From Megachile rotundata (taxonomy: Eukaryota > Arthropoda > Insecta > Hymenoptera > Megachilidae), in assembly GCF_050947335.1 (NCBI RefSeq), contig NW_027473352.1, positions 806,001 through 870,000 of the forward strand: 64,000 nt of DNA, in the 5' to 3' direction. The translations under genes and the position numbers were made by a program. This document shows positions 24,901 to 38,509 of this stretch, one piece after another. The notes under the pieces were generated by a model. That model saw only the letters and a list, made by a program, of their open reading frames with translations. It was not told the DNA's origin and ran no database searches. Position 1 is the stretch's first letter. Each line of letters opens with the position of its first letter.

Positions 24901-27020
24901 GATTGAGTGATTGTGTGATTGTGTGATTGTGTGATTGTGTGATTGTGTGATTGTGTGATTGTGTGGTTGTGTGATTGTGTGACTGTGTGATTGTGTGATT
25001 GTGTGATTGTGCGATTGTGATTGTGTGATTGTGTGATTGTGTGATTGTGTGATTGTGTGATTGTGTGACTGTGTGTTTGTGTGATTGTGTGATTGTGTGA
25101 TTGTGTGATTGTGTGATTGTGTGATTGTGTGATTGTGTGATTGTGTGATTGTGTGATTGTGTGATTGTGTGATTGTGTGATTGTGTGATTGTGTGATTGT
25201 GTGATTGCGTGATTGTGTGGTTGTGCGATCGTGATTGTGTGATCGTGATTGTGTGATTGCGTGATTGTGTGACTGTGATTGTGTGACCGTGATTGTGTGA
25301 CCGTAATTGTGTGATCATGATTGTGTGATCGTGATTGTGTGATCGTGATTGTGTGACCGTGATTGTGTGATCGTGATTTTGTGATTGTGTGATTGTGTGA
25401 TTGTGTGATTGTGTGATTGTGTGATTGTGTGATTGTGTGATTGTGTGATTGTGTGATTGTGTGATTGTGTGATTGTGTGATTGTGTGACTGTGTGATTGT
25501 GTGATTGTGTGATTGTGTGATTGTTTGATTGCGTGATTGTGATGGTGTGATTGTATGACTGTGTGATTGTGTGATTGTGTGATTGTGAGATTGTGTGATT
25601 GCGTGATTGCGTGATTGTGTGATTGTGTGATTGTGTGATTGTGTGATTGTGTGATTGTGTGATTGTGTGATTGTGTGATTGTGTGATTGTGTGATTGTGT
25701 GATTGAGTGATTGTGTGCTTGTGTGATTTTGTGATTGTGTGATTGTGTGATTGTGTGATTGTGTGATTGTGTGATTGTGTGATTGTGTGATTGTGTGATT
25801 GTGTGATTGTGTGATTGTGTGATTGTGTGATTGAGTGAGTGTGTGATTTTGTGATTGTGTGATTTTGTGATTGAGTGATTGTGTGATTGTGTGATTGTGT
25901 GATTGTGTGATTGTGTGATTGTGTGATTGTGTGATTGTGTGATTGCGTGATTGTGTGGTTGTGCGATTGTGTGAATGTGTGATTGTGTTACCGTTATTGT
26001 GTGACCGTGATTGTGTGACCGTAATTGTGTGGTTGCGACTGTGTGATTGTGACTGTGTGATTGTGTGAGCGTGTTATTGTGTGATTGAGTGATTGTGTGA
26101 CTGTGTGATTGTGACTGTGTGATTGTGTGATTGAGTGATTGTGTGACTGTGTGATTGTGACTGTGTGATTGTGTGAGTGTGTTATTGTGTGATTGAGTGA
26201 TTGTGTGATTGTGTGATTGTGTGATTGTGTGATTGTGTGATTGTGTGATTGTGTGACTGTGTGATTGTGTGATTGTGTGATTGTGTGATTGTGTGATTGT
26301 GTGATTGCGTGATTGTGATGGTGTGATTGTATGACTGTGAGATTGTGTGATTGTGTGATTGTGAGATTGTGTGATTGCGTGATTGCGTGATTGTTTGATT
26401 GTGTGATTGTGTGATTGTGTGATTGTGTGATTGTGTGATTGTGTGACTGTGTGATTGTGACTGTGTGATTGTGTGAGTGTGTTATTGTGTGATTGAGTGA
26501 TTGTGTGACTGTGTGATTTTGTGATTGTGTGATTGTGTGATTGTTTGATTGTGTGATTGTGTGATTGTGTGATTGTGTGATTGTGTGATTGTGTGATTGT
26601 GTGATTGTGTGATTGAGTGATTGTGTGATTTTGTGATTGTGTGATTTTGTGATTGAGTGATTGTGTGATTGTGTGATTGTGTGATTGTGTGATTGTGTGA
26701 TTGTGTGATTGTGTGATTGCGTGATTGTGTGGTTGTGCGATCGTGATTGTGTGATCGTGATTGTGTGATTGCGTGATTGTGTGACTGTGATTGTGTGACC
26801 GTGATTGTGTGACCGTAATTGTGTGATCATGATTGTGTGATCGTGATTGTGTGATCGTGATTGTGTGACCGTGATTGTGTGATCGTGATTTTGTGATTGT
26901 GTGATTGTGTGATTGTGTGATTGTGTGATTGTGTGATTGTGTGATTGTGTGATTGTGTGATTGTGTGATTGTGTGATTGTGTGACTGTGTGATTGTGTGA
27001 TTGTGTGATTGTGTGATTGT
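21880..27020 (+). repeat. 5.15 kb tandem duplication, copy 1
   Basis: Landmarks at 22006, 22345, 23330, 24484 and 25987 recur 5,145-5,161 bases downstream. The content runs: GACCGTG block, a GATAGTG variant 14-mer region, TTACCG landmarks, GAATTG/GAGATTG cassettes, GATGGTGTGATTGTATG elements and GCTTGTG modules. The offset goes from 5,145 to 5,161 (two extra octamers in copy 2, around 22.24-22.34 kb) and then to 5,153 (one octamer fewer in copy 2, around 24.78-24.86 kb). Otherwise I noticed only about three substitutions: GTAATTG near 26.03 kb, GAGTGAGTG near 25.84 kb and GATTTTG near 26.64 kb, each against the other copy. Confidence 0.88.
22606..22661 (+). repeat. 14-mer sub-array, 4 units
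   Basis: Four units between GATCGTG plus three octamers and GATAGTGTCTG. It is copied unchanged at 27767-27822 in the second half of the 5.15 kb tandem duplication. Confidence 0.8.
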
Positions 27021-30000
27021 GTGACCGTGATTGTGTGACCGCGATTTTGTGACCGTGATTGTGTGACCGTGATTGATTGACCGTGATTGAGTGACCGTGA
27101 TTGTGTGATCGTGTGATTGTGTGATTGTGTGATTGTGATTGTGTGATTGTGATAGTGTGATTGTGATTGTGCGATTGTGATTGTGTGATTGTGATTGCGT
27201 GATTGTGATTGTGTGATTGTGTGATTGTGATTGTGTTATTGTGATTGTGTGATTGTGATTGTGTGATAGTGTCTGTGTGATTGTGTGACTGTGATTGTGT
27301 GATAGTGTCTGTGTGATTGTGTGAGTGTGTGATTGTGTGATTGTGTGATTGTGAGATTGTGTGATTGTGTGATTGAGTGATTGTGTGATTGTGTGATTGT
27401 GTGATTGTGTGATTGTGTGATTGTGTGATTGTGTGATTGTGTGATTGTGTGATTGTGTGATTGTGTGATTGTGTGATTGTGTGATTGTGTGATTGTGTGA
27501 TTGTGTTACCGTTATTGTGTGACCGTGATTGTGTGGTTGCGACTGTGTGATTGTGACTGTGTGATTGTGTGAGTGTGTTATTGTGTGATTCTGTGATTGT
27601 GTGACTGTGCGACTGTGTGATTTTGTGATTGTGTGATTGTGTCATTGTGTGACCGTGATTGTGTGACCGCGATTTTGTGACCGTGATTGTGTGACCGTGA
27701 TTGATTGACCGTGATTGAGTGACCGTGATTGTGTGATCGTGTGATTGTGTGATTGTGTGATTGTGTGATTGTGATTGTGTGATTGTGATTGTGTGATTGT
27801 GATTGTGTGATTGTGATTGTGTGATAGTGTCTGTGTGATTGTGTGATTGTGATTGTGTGATAGTGTCTGTGTGATTGTGTGAGTGTGTGATTGTGTGATT
27901 GTGTGATTGTGAGATTGTGTGGTTGTGTGATTGAGTGATTGTTTGATTGTGTGATTGTGTGATTGTGTGATTGTGTGATTGTGTGATTGTGTGATTGTGT
28001 GATTGTGTGATTGTGTGATTGTGTGATTGTGTGATTGTGTGATTGTGTGACTATGTGATTGTGTGATTGTGTGATTGTGTGATTGTGTGATTGTGTGATT
28101 GCGTGATTGTGATGGTGTGATTGTATGACTGTGTGATTGTGTGATTGTGTGATTGTGAGATTGTGTGATTGTGTGATTGAGTGATTGTGTGATTGTGTGA
28201 TTGTGTGATTGTGTGATTGTGTGATTGTGTGATTGTGTGATTGTGTGATTGTGTGATTGTGTGACTGTGTGATTGTGTGATTGAGTGGTTGTGTGCTTGT
28301 GTGATTGTGTGATTTTGTGATTGAGTGATTGTGTGATTGTGTGATTGTGTGAATGTGTGATTGTGTGACCGTGAATGTGTGATTGATGATTGTGTGATTG
28401 TGTGATTGTGTGATTGTGTGATTGTGTGATTGTGTGATTGTGTGATTGTGTGATTGTGTGATTGTGTGATTGTGTGAATGTGTGATTGTGTTACCGTTAT
28501 TGTGTGACCGTGATTGTGTGACCGTGATTGTGTGGTTGCGACTGTGTGATTGTGACTGTGTGATTGTGTGAGTGTGTTATTGTGTGATTGAGTGATTGTG
28601 TGACTGTGTGATTGTGACTGTGTGATTGTGTGAGTGTGTTATTGTGTGATTGAGTGATTATGTGACTGTGTGATTGTGTGATTGTGTGATTGTGTGATTG
28701 TGTGATTGTGTGATTGTGTGATTGTGTGATTGTGTGACTATGTGATTGTGTGATTGTGTGATTGTGTGATTGTGAGATTGTGTGATTGTGTGATTGTGTG
28801 ATTGTGTGATTGTGATTGTGTAATTGTGATTGTGCGATTGTGATTGTGTGATTGTGAGATTGTGTGAATTGTGTGATTGTGTGATTGTGTGAATGTGTGA
28901 TTGTGTGACCGTGATTGTGTGATTGATGATGGTGTGATTGTGTGATTGTGTGATTGTGTGATTGTGTGATTGTGTGATTCTGTGATTGTGTGATTGTGTG
29001 ATTGTATAATTGTGATTGTGCGATTGTGATTGTGTGATTGTGTGATTGTGAGATTGTGTGATTGTGTGATTGTGTGATTGTGTGATTGTGTGATCGTGTG
29101 ATTGTGATTGTGTGATTGTGTGATTGTGTGACTGTGTGATTGTGAGATTGTGTGAATTGTGTGTTTGTGTGATTGTGTGATTGTGTGATTGTGTGATTGT
29201 GTAATTGTGATTGTGCGATTGTGATTGTGTGATTGTGTGATTGTGTGATTGTGAGATTGTGTGATTGTGTAATTGTGATTGTGCGATTGTGATTGTGTGA
29301 TTGTGTGATTGTGTGATTGTGAGATTGTGTGATTGTGTGATTGTGTGATTGTGTGATTGTGATTGTGTGATTGTGTGATTGTGTGATTGTGTGATTGTGT
29401 GATTGTGAGATTGTGTGAATTGTGTGATTGTGTGATTGTGTGATTGTGTGATTGTGTAATTGTGTGATTGTGATTGTGATTGTGTGATTGTGTGACTGTG
29501 ATTGTGTGACCGTCATTGTGTGACCGTAATTGTGTGATCATGATTGTGTGATCGTGATTGTGTGATCGTAATTGTGTGACCGTGATTGTGTGATCGTGAT
29601 TGTGTGATTGTGTGATTGTGTGATTGTGTGAATGTGTGATTGTGTTACCGTTATTGTGTGACCGTGATTGTGTGACCGTGATTGTGTGGTTGCGACTGTG
29701 TGATTGTGACTGTGTGATTGTGTGAGTGTGTTATTGTGTGATTGAGTGATTGTGTGACTGTGTGATTGTGACTGTGTGATTGTGACTGTGTGATTGTGTG
29801 AGTGTGTTATTGTGTGATTAAGTGATTATGTGACTGTGTGATTGTGTGATTGTGTGATTGTGTGATTGTGTGATTGTGTGATTGTGTGATTGTGTGATTG
29901 TGTGATTGTGTGATTGTGTGATTGTGCGATTGAGTGATTGTGATTGTGTGATTGTGTGATTGTGTGATTGTGTGATTGTGTGATTGTGTGATTGTGTGAT

Positions 30001-32170
30001 TGTGTGATTGTGTGATTGAGTGATTGTGTGATTTTGTGATTGTGTGATTTTGTGATTGAGTGATTGTGTGATTGTGTGATTGTGTGATTGTGTGATTGTG
30101 TGATTGTGTGATTGTGTGGTTGTGTGATTGTGTGACTGTGTGATTGTGTGATTGTGTGATTGTGCGATTGTGATTGTGTGATTGTGTGATTGTGTGATTG
30201 TGTGATTGTGTGATTGTGTGACTGTGTGTTTGTGTGATTGTGTGATTGTGTGATTGTGTGATTGTGTGATTGTGTGATTGTGTGATTGTGTGATTGTGTG
30301 ATTGTGTGATTGTGTGATTGTGTGATTGTGTGATTGTGTGATTGTGTGATTGTGTGATTGCGTGATTGTGTGGTTGTGCGATCGTGATTGTGTGATCGTG
30401 ATTGTGTGATTGCGTGATTGTGTGACTGTGATTGTGTGACCGTGATTGTGTGACCGTAATTGTGTGATCATGATTGTGTGATCGTGATTGTGTGATCGTG
30501 ATTGTGTGACCGTGATTGTGTGATCGTGATTTTGTGATTGTGTGATTGTGTGATTGTGTGATTGTGTGATTGTGTGATTGTGTGATTGTGTGATTGTGTG
30601 ATTGTGTGATTGTGTGATTGTGTGATTGTGTGATTGTGTGACTGTGTGATTGTGTGATTGTGTGATTGTGTGATTGTTTGATTGCGTGATTGTGATGGTG
30701 TGATTGTATGACTGTGTGATTGTGTGATTGTGTGATTGTGAGATTGTGTGATTGCGTGATTGCGTGATTGTGTGATTGTGTGATTGTGTGATTGTGTGAT
30801 TGTGTGATTGTGTGATTGTGTGATTGTGTGATTGTGTGATTGTGTGATTGTGTGATTGAGTGATTGTGTGCTTGTGTGATTTTGTGATTGTGTGATTGTG
30901 TGATTGTGTGATTGTGTGATTGTGTGATTGTGTGATTGTGTGATTGTGTGATTGTGTGATTGTGTGATTGTGTGATTGTGTGATTGAGTGATTGTGTGAT
31001 TTTGTGATTGTGTGATTTTGTGATTGAGTGATTGTGTGATTGTGTGATTGTGTGATTGTGTGATTGTGTGATTGTGTGATTGTGTGATTGTGTGATTGCG
31101 TGATTGTGTGGTTGTGCGATTGTGTGAATGTGTGATTGTGTTACCGTTATTGTGTGACCGTGATTGTGTGACCGTGATTGTGTGGTTGCGACTGTGTGAT
31201 TGTGACTGTGTGATTGTGTGAGCGTGTTATTGTGTGATTGAGTGATTGTGTGACTGTGTGATTGTGACTGTGTGATTGTGTGATTGAGTGATTGTGTGAC
31301 TGTGTGATTGTGACTGTGTGATTGTGTGAGTGTGTTATTGTGTGATTGAGTGATTGTGTGATTGTGTGATTGTGTGATTGTGTGATTGTGTGATTGTGTG
31401 ATTGTGTGACTGTGTGATTGTGTGATTGTGTGATTGTGTGATTGTGTGATTGTGTGATTGCGTGATTGTGATGGTGTGATTGTATGACTGTGAGATTGTG
31501 TGATTGTGTGATTGTGAGATTGTGTGATTGCGTGATTGCGTGATTGTTTGATTGTGTGATTGTGTGATTGTGTGATTGTGTGATTGTGTGATTGTGTGAC
31601 TGTGTGATTGTGACTGTGTGATTGTGTGAGTGTGTTATTGTGTGATTGAGTGATTGTGTGACTGTGTGATTTTGTGATTGTGTGATTGTGTGATTGTTTG
31701 ATTGTGTGATTGTGTGATTGTGTGATTGTGTGATTGTGTGATTGTGTGATTGTGTGATTGTGTGATTGAGTGATTGTGTGATTTTGTGATTTTGTGATTT
31801 TGTGATTGAGTGATTGTGTGATTGTGTGATTGTGTGATTGTGTGATTGTGTGATTGTGTGATTGTGTGATTGCGTGATTGTGTGGTTGTGCGATCGTGAT
31901 TGTGTGATCGTGATTGTGTGATTGCGTGATTGTGTGACTGTGATTGTGTGACCGTGATTGTGTGACCGTAATTGTGTGATCATGATTGTGTGATCGTGAT
32001 TGTGTGATCGTGATTGTGTGACCGTGATTGTGTGATCGTGATTTTGTGATTGTGTGATTGTGTGATTGTGTGATTGTGTGATTGTGTGATTGTGTGATTG
32101 TGTGATTGTGTGATTGTGTGATTGTGTGATTGTGTGACTGTGTGATTGTGTGATTGTGTGATTGTGTGAT
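27020..32170 (+). repeat. 5.15 kb tandem duplication, copy 2
   Basis: It is collinear with 21.88-27.02 kb from the GACCGTG block at 27024 to the GACTGTG octamer at 32136 (counterpart 26983). Both ends fall in pure octamer runs, so the exact breakpoints cannot be placed. Downstream, the sequence departs into a GATTTTG/GATTGAG/GAATG cassette where copy 1 goes into the GACCGTG block. Confidence 0.88.
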
Positions 32171-34570
32171 TGTGTGATTGTGTGATTGTGTGATTGTGTG
32201 ATTGTGTGATTGTGTGATTGTGTGATTGTGTGATTGTGTGATTGTGTGATTGTGTGATTTTGTGATTGAGTGATTGTGTGATTGTGTGATTGTGTGAATG
32301 TGTGATTGTGTGACCGTGTGATTGTGTGATTGTGTGATTGCGATTGTGTGATTGTGATTATGTGATTGTGATTGTGATTGTGTGATTGTGTGATTGTGTG
32401 ACTGTGATTGTGTGGTTGCGACTGTGTGATTGTGACTGTGTGATTGTGTGAGTGTGTTATTGTGTGATTGAGTGATTGTGTGACTGTGTGATTGTGACTG
32501 TGTGATTGTGTGAGTGTGTTATTGTGTGATTGAGTGATTGTGTGATTGTGTGATTGTGTGATTGTGTGATTGTGTGATTGTGTGATTGTGTGATTGTGTG
32601 ATTGTGTGATTGTGTGATTGTGTGATTGTGTGATAGTGTGATTGTGTGATTGTGTGATTGTGTGATTGTGTGATTGTGATTGTGTGATTGTGTGATTGTG
32701 TGATTGTGTGATTGTGTGATTGTGTGATTGAGTGATTGTGTGCTTGTGTGATTGTGTGATTTTGTGATTGAGTGATTGTGTGATTGTGTGTTTGTGTGAT
32801 TGTGTGATTGTGTGATTGTGTGATAGTGTGATTGTGTGATTGTGTGATTGTGTGATTGTGTGATTGTGTGATTGAGTGATTGTGTGCTTGTGTGATTGTG
32901 TGATTGTGTGATTGTGTGATTGTGTAATTGTGATTGTGCGATTGTGATTGTGTGATTGTGTGATTGTGTGATTGTGAGATTGTGTGATTGTGTGATTGTG
33001 TGATTGTGTGATTGTGATTGTGTGATTGTGTGATTGTGTGATTGTGTGATTGTGAGATTGTGTGATTGTGTGATTGTGTGATTGTGTGATTGTGTGATTG
33101 TGTGATTGTGTGATTGTGTGATTGTGTGATTGTGTGATTGTGTGATTGTGTGATTGTGTGATTGTGTGATTGAGTGATTGTGTGATTTTGTGATTGTGTG
33201 ATTTTGTGATTGAGTGATTGTGTGATTGTGTGATTGTGTGATTGTGTGATTGTGTGATTGTGTGGTTGTGTGATTGTGTGACTGTGTGATTGTGTGATTG
33301 TGTGATTGTGCGATTGTGATTGTGTGATTGTGTGATTGTGTGATTGCGTGATTGTGTGACTGTGATTGTGTGACCGTGATTGTGTGACCGTAATTGTGTG
33401 ATCGTGATTGTGTGACCGTGATTGTGTGATTGTGTGATTGTGTGATTGTGTGATTGTGTGATTGTGTGATTGTGTGATAGTGTGATTGTGTGATTGTGTG
33501 ATTGTGTGATTGTGTGATTGTGATTGTGTGATTGTGTGATTGTGTGATTGTGTGATTGTGTGATTGTGTGATTGAGTGATTGTGTGCTTGTGTGATTGTG
33601 TGATTTTGTGATTGAGTGATTGTGTGATTGTGTGATTGTGTGATTGTGTGATTGTGTGATTGTGTGATAGTGTGATTGTGTGATTGTGTGATTGTGTGAT
33701 TGTGTGACTGTGTGATTGTGTGATTGTGTGATTGTGTGATTGTGTGATTGTGTGATTGCGTGATTGTGATGGTGTGATTGTATGACTGTGTGGTTGTGTG
33801 ATTGTGTGATTGTGAGATTGTGTGATTGCGTGATTGCGTGATTGTGTGATTGTGTGATTGTGTGATTGTGTGATTGTGTGATTGTGTGACTGTGTGATTG
33901 TGACTGTGTGATTGTGTGAGTGTGTTATTGTGTGATTGAGTGATTGTGTGACTGTGTGATTTTGTGATTGTGTGATTGTGTGATTGTGTGATTGTCTGAT
34001 TGTGTGATTGTGTGATTGTGTGATTGTGTGATTGTGTGACTGTGTGATTGTGTGATTGAGTGATTGTGTGATTTTGTGATTGTGTGATTTTGTGATTGAG
34101 TGATTGTGTGATTGTGTGATTGTGTGATTGTGTGATTGTGTGATTGTGTGATTGTGTGATTGTGTGATTGCGTGATTGTGTGGTTGTGCGATTGTGTGAA
34201 TGTGTGATTGTGTTACCGTTATTGTGTGACCGTGATTGTGTGACCGTGATTGTGTGGTTGCGACTGTGTGATTGTGACTGTGTGATTGTGTGAGTGTGTT
34301 ATTGTGTGATTGAGTGATTGTGTGACTGTGTGATTGTGACTGTGTGATTGTGTGATTGAGTGATTGTGTGACTGTGTGATTGTGACTGTGTGATTGTGTG
34401 AGTGTGTTATTGTGTGATTGAGTGATTGTGTGATTGTGTGATTGTGTGATTGTGTGATTGTGTGATTGTGTGATTGTGTGACTGTGTGATTGTGTGATTG
34501 TGTGATTGTGTGATTGTGTGATTGTGTGACTGTGTGATTGTGTGATTGTGTGATTGTGTGATTGTGTGAT
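32170..34570 (+). repeat. Region: octamer runs with GATTGAG/GCTTGTG modules
   Basis: No gene is visible. The stretch consists of pure octamer runs of 40-130 bases punctuated by a recurring small module (GATAGTG, octamers, GATTGTGATTG, octamers, GATTGAG, GTGCTTGTG, GATTTTG, GATTGAG), seen near 32.63, 32.82, 33.48 and 33.67 kb. It also holds one TTACCG landmark at 34211, and GCGATTGTGTG with GATTATG near 32.34 kb that foreshadows the ~880 bp HOR. Confidence 0.75.
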
Positions 34571-35789
34571 TGTGAGATTGTGTGATTGTGTGATTGTGTG
34601 ATTGAGTGATTGTGTGCTTGTGTGATTGTGTGATTGTGTGATTGTGTGATTGTGTGATTGTGTGATTGTGTGATTGTGTGATTGTGTGATTGTGTGATTG
34701 TGTGATTGTGTGATTGTGTGATTGTGTGATTGTGTGATTGAGTGATTGTGTGCTTGTGTGATTGTGTGATTTTGTGATTGAGTGATTGTGTGATTTTGTG
34801 ATTGTGTGAATGTGTGATTGTGTGACCGTGTGATTGTGTGATTGTGTGATTGCGATTGTGTGATTGTGATTATGTGATTGTGATTGTGATTGTGTGATTG
34901 TGTGACTGTGATTGTGTGACCGTCATTGTGTGACCGTAATTGTGCGATCATGATTGTATGATCGTGATTGTGTGATCGTGATTGTGTGACCGTGATTGTG
35001 TGATCGTGATTGTGTGATTGTGTGATTGTGTGATTGTGTGAATGTGTGATTGTGTTACCGTTATTGTGAGACCGTGATTGTGTGACCGTGATTGTGTGGT
35101 TGCGACTGTGTGATTGTGTGACGGTGATTGTGTGGTTGCGACTGTGTGATTGTGACTGTGTGATTGTGTGAGTGTGTTATTGTGTGATTGAGTGATTGTG
35201 TGACTGTCGGATTGTGACTGTGTGATTGTGTGAGTGTGTTATTGTGTGATTGAGTAATTGTGTGACTGTGTGATTGTGTGATTGTGTGATTGTGTGATTG
35301 TGTGATTGTGTGATTGTGTGATTGTGTGATTGTGTGATTGTGTGATTGTGTGATTGTGTGATTGTGTGATTGTGATTGTGTGATTGTGTGATTGTGAGAT
35401 TGTGTGATTGTGTGATTGTGTGATTGTGATGGTGTGATTGTATGACTGTGTGATTGTGTGATTGTGTGATTGTGAGATTGTGTGATTGTGTGATTGAGTG
35501 ATTGTGTGATTGTGTGATTGTGTGATTGTGTGATTGTGTGACTGTGTGATTGTGTGATTGTGTGATTGTGTGATTGTGTGATTGTGTGATTGTGTGATTG
35601 TGTAATTGTGATTGTGTGATTGTGTGATTGTGTGATTGTGTGATTGTGTGATTGTGTGATTGAGTGATTGTGTGCTTGTGTGATTGTGTGATTTTGTGAT
35701 TGAGTGATTGTGTGATTGTGTGATTGTGTGATTGTGTGATTGTGTGATTGTGTGATTGTGTGATTGGGTGATTGTGTGATTGTGTGATT

Positions 35790-36052
35790 GCGTGATTGTG
35801 TAGTTGTGCGATCGTGATTGTGTGATCGTGATTGTGTGATTGCGTGATTGTGATTGTGTGATTGTGTGACTGTGATTGTGTGACCGTAATTGTGTGATCA
35901 TGATTGTGTGATCGTGATTGGGTGATCGTGATTGTGTGACCGTGATTGTGTGATCGTGATTTTGTGATTGTGTGATTGTGTGATTGTGTGATTGTGTGAA
36001 TGTGTGATTGTGTTACCGTTATTGTGTGACCGTGATTGTGTGGTTGCGACTG
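35790..36052 (+). repeat. Recombinant a/b landmark cassette
   Basis: It starts like class b (GATTGGGTG upstream, GTAGTTGTGCGATCG), has the class a centre (GATTTTG, TTACCGTTATTG, GCGACTG) and continues as class b (GACCGTGTG). It lacks the GACCGTGATTG octamers between GACTG and GACCGTAATTG. A duplicate with the same mixture is at 39731-39993. The loci near 51.6 and 54.4 kb show another mixture: class b GACTTTG with class a TTATTG and GCGACTG. Confidence 0.75.
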
Positions 36053-36265
36053 TGTGATTGTGACTGTGTGATTGTGTGAGTGTGTTATTGTGTGATTGTG
36101 TGATTGTGTGACCGTGTGATTGTGTGATTTTGTGATTGTGTGATTGTGTGATTGTGTGACCGTGATTGTGTGACCGCGATTTTGTGACCGTGATTGTGTG
36201 ACCGTGATTGATTGACCGTGATTGAGTGACCGTGATTGTGTGATCGTGTGATTGTGTGATTGTGT

Positions 36266-36629
36266 GATTGTGATTGTGTGATTGTGATTGTGTGATTGTG
36301 ATTGTGTGATTGTGATTGTGTGATTGTGATTGTGTGATTGTGATTGTGTGATTGTGATTGTGTGATTGTGATTGTGTGATTGTGATTGTGTGATTGTGAT
36401 TGTGTGATTGTGATTGTGTGATTGTGATTGTGTGATTGTGATTGTGTGATTGTGATTGTGTGATTGTGATTGTGTGATTGTGATTGTGTGATTGTGATTG
36501 TGTGATTGTGATTGTGTGATTGTGATTGTGTGATTGTGATTGTGTGATTGTGATTGTGTGATTGTGATTGTGTGATTGTGATTGTGTGATTGTGATTGTG
36601 TGATTGTGATTGTGTGATTGTGATTGTGT
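36266..36629 (+). repeat. 14-mer sub-array, 26 units (longest)
   Basis: Twenty-six consecutive GATTGTGATTGTGT units with no internal variant that I could see, between the standard GATCGTG left flank and GATAGTGTCTG at 36630. The paralogous array at 40207-40458 has 18 units, so the pair differs by exactly eight 14-mers. Confidence 0.88.
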
Positions 36630-38509
36630 GATAGTGTCTGTGTGATTGTGTGATTGTGATTGTATGATAGTGTCTGTGTGATTGTGTGAGTGTGTGATTG
36701 TGTGAATGTGTGATTGTGAGATTGTGTGATTGTGTGATTGAGTGATTGTGTGATTGTGTGATTGTGTGATTGTGTGATTGTGTGATTGTGTGATTGTGTG
36801 ATTGTGTGATTGTGTGATTGTGTGATTGTGTGAATGTGTGATTGTGTTACCGTTATTGTGTGACCGTGATTGTGTGGTTGCGCCTGTGTGATTGTGACTG
36901 TGTGATTGTGTGAGTGTGTTATTGTGTGATTGAGTGATTGTGTGACTGTGTGATTGTGTGATTGTGTGATTTTGTGATTTTGTGATTGTGTGATTGTGTG
37001 ATTGTGTGACCGTGATTGTGTGACCGCGATTTTGTGACCGTGATTGTGTGACCGTGATTGAGTGACCGTGATTGAGTGACCGTGATTGTGTGATCGTGTG
37101 ATTGGGTGATTGTGTGATTGTGATTGTGCGATTGTGATTGTGTGATTGTGAGATTGTGTGAATTGTGTGATTGTGTGATTGTGTGAATGTGTGATTGTGT
37201 GACCGTGATTGTGTGATTGATGATGGTGTGATTGTGTGATTGTGTGATTGTGTGATTCTGTGATTCTGTGATTGTGTGATTGTGTAATTGTGATTGTGCG
37301 ATTGTGATTGTGTGATTGTGTGATTGTGAGATTGTGTGATTGTGTAATTGTGTGATTGTGTGATTGTGTGATTGTGTGATTGTGTGATTGTGTGATTGTG
37401 ATTGTGTGATTGTGTGATTGTGTGATTGTGTGATTGTGTGATTGTGTGATTGTGTGACTGTGTGATTGTGTGATTGTGTGCTTGTGTGATTGTGTGATTT
37501 TGTGATTGAGTGATTGTGTGATTGTGTGATTGTGTGAATGTGTGATTGTGTGACCGTGATTGTGTGATTGATGATTGTGTGATTGTGTGATTGTGTGATT
37601 GTGTGATTGTGTGATTGTGTGATTGTGTGATTGTGTGATTGTGTGATTGAGTGATTGTGTGATTGTGATTGTGTGATTGTGTGATTGTGTGATTGTGTGA
37701 TTGTGTGATTGTGTGATTGAGTGATTGTGTGCTTGTGTGATTGTGTGATTTTGTGATTGAGTGATTGTGTGATTGTGTGATTGTGTGATTGTGTGATTGT
37801 GTGATTGTGTGATAGTGTGATTGTGTGATTGTGTGATTGTGTGATTGTGTGATTGTGTGATTGAGTGATTGTGTGCTTGTGTGATTGTGTGATTGTGTGA
37901 TTGTGTGATTGTGTGATTGTGTGATTGTGTAATTGTGATTGTGCGATTGTGATTGTGTGATTGTGTGATTGTGTGATTGTGAGATTGAGTGATTGTGTGA
38001 TTGTGTGATTGTGTGATTGTGATTGTGTGATTGTGTGATTGTGTGATTGTGTGATTGTGAGATTGTGTGAATTGTGTGATTGTGTGATTGTGTGATTGTG
38101 TGATTGTGTGATAGTGTGATTGTGTGATTGTTTGATTGTGTGATTGTGTGATTGTGTGATTGAGTGATTGTGTGCTTGTGTGATTGTGTGATTGTGTGAT
38201 TGTGTGATTGTGTGATTGTGTGATTGTGTGATTGTGTGATTGTGTGATTGTGTGATTGTGAGATTGTGTGAATTGTGTGATTGTGTGATTGTGTGATTGT
38301 GTGATTGTGTGATTGTGTGATTGTGATTGTGTGATTGTGTGATTGTGTGATTGTGTGATTGTGTGATTGTGTGATTGTGTGATTGTGTGATTGAGTGATT
38401 GTGTGCTTGTGTGATTGTGTGATTTTGCGATTGAGTGATTGTGTGATTGTGTGATTGTGTGATTGTGTGATTGTGTGATTGTGTGATTGTGTGATTGTGT
38501 GATAGTGTG

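Noticed and set aside
21880..32170. Transposable element or LTR pair behind the 5.15 kb direct repeat
   Set aside because: No terminal inverted repeats, LTR ends, target-site duplication or coding capacity; both copies consist of the same octamer as the flanks.
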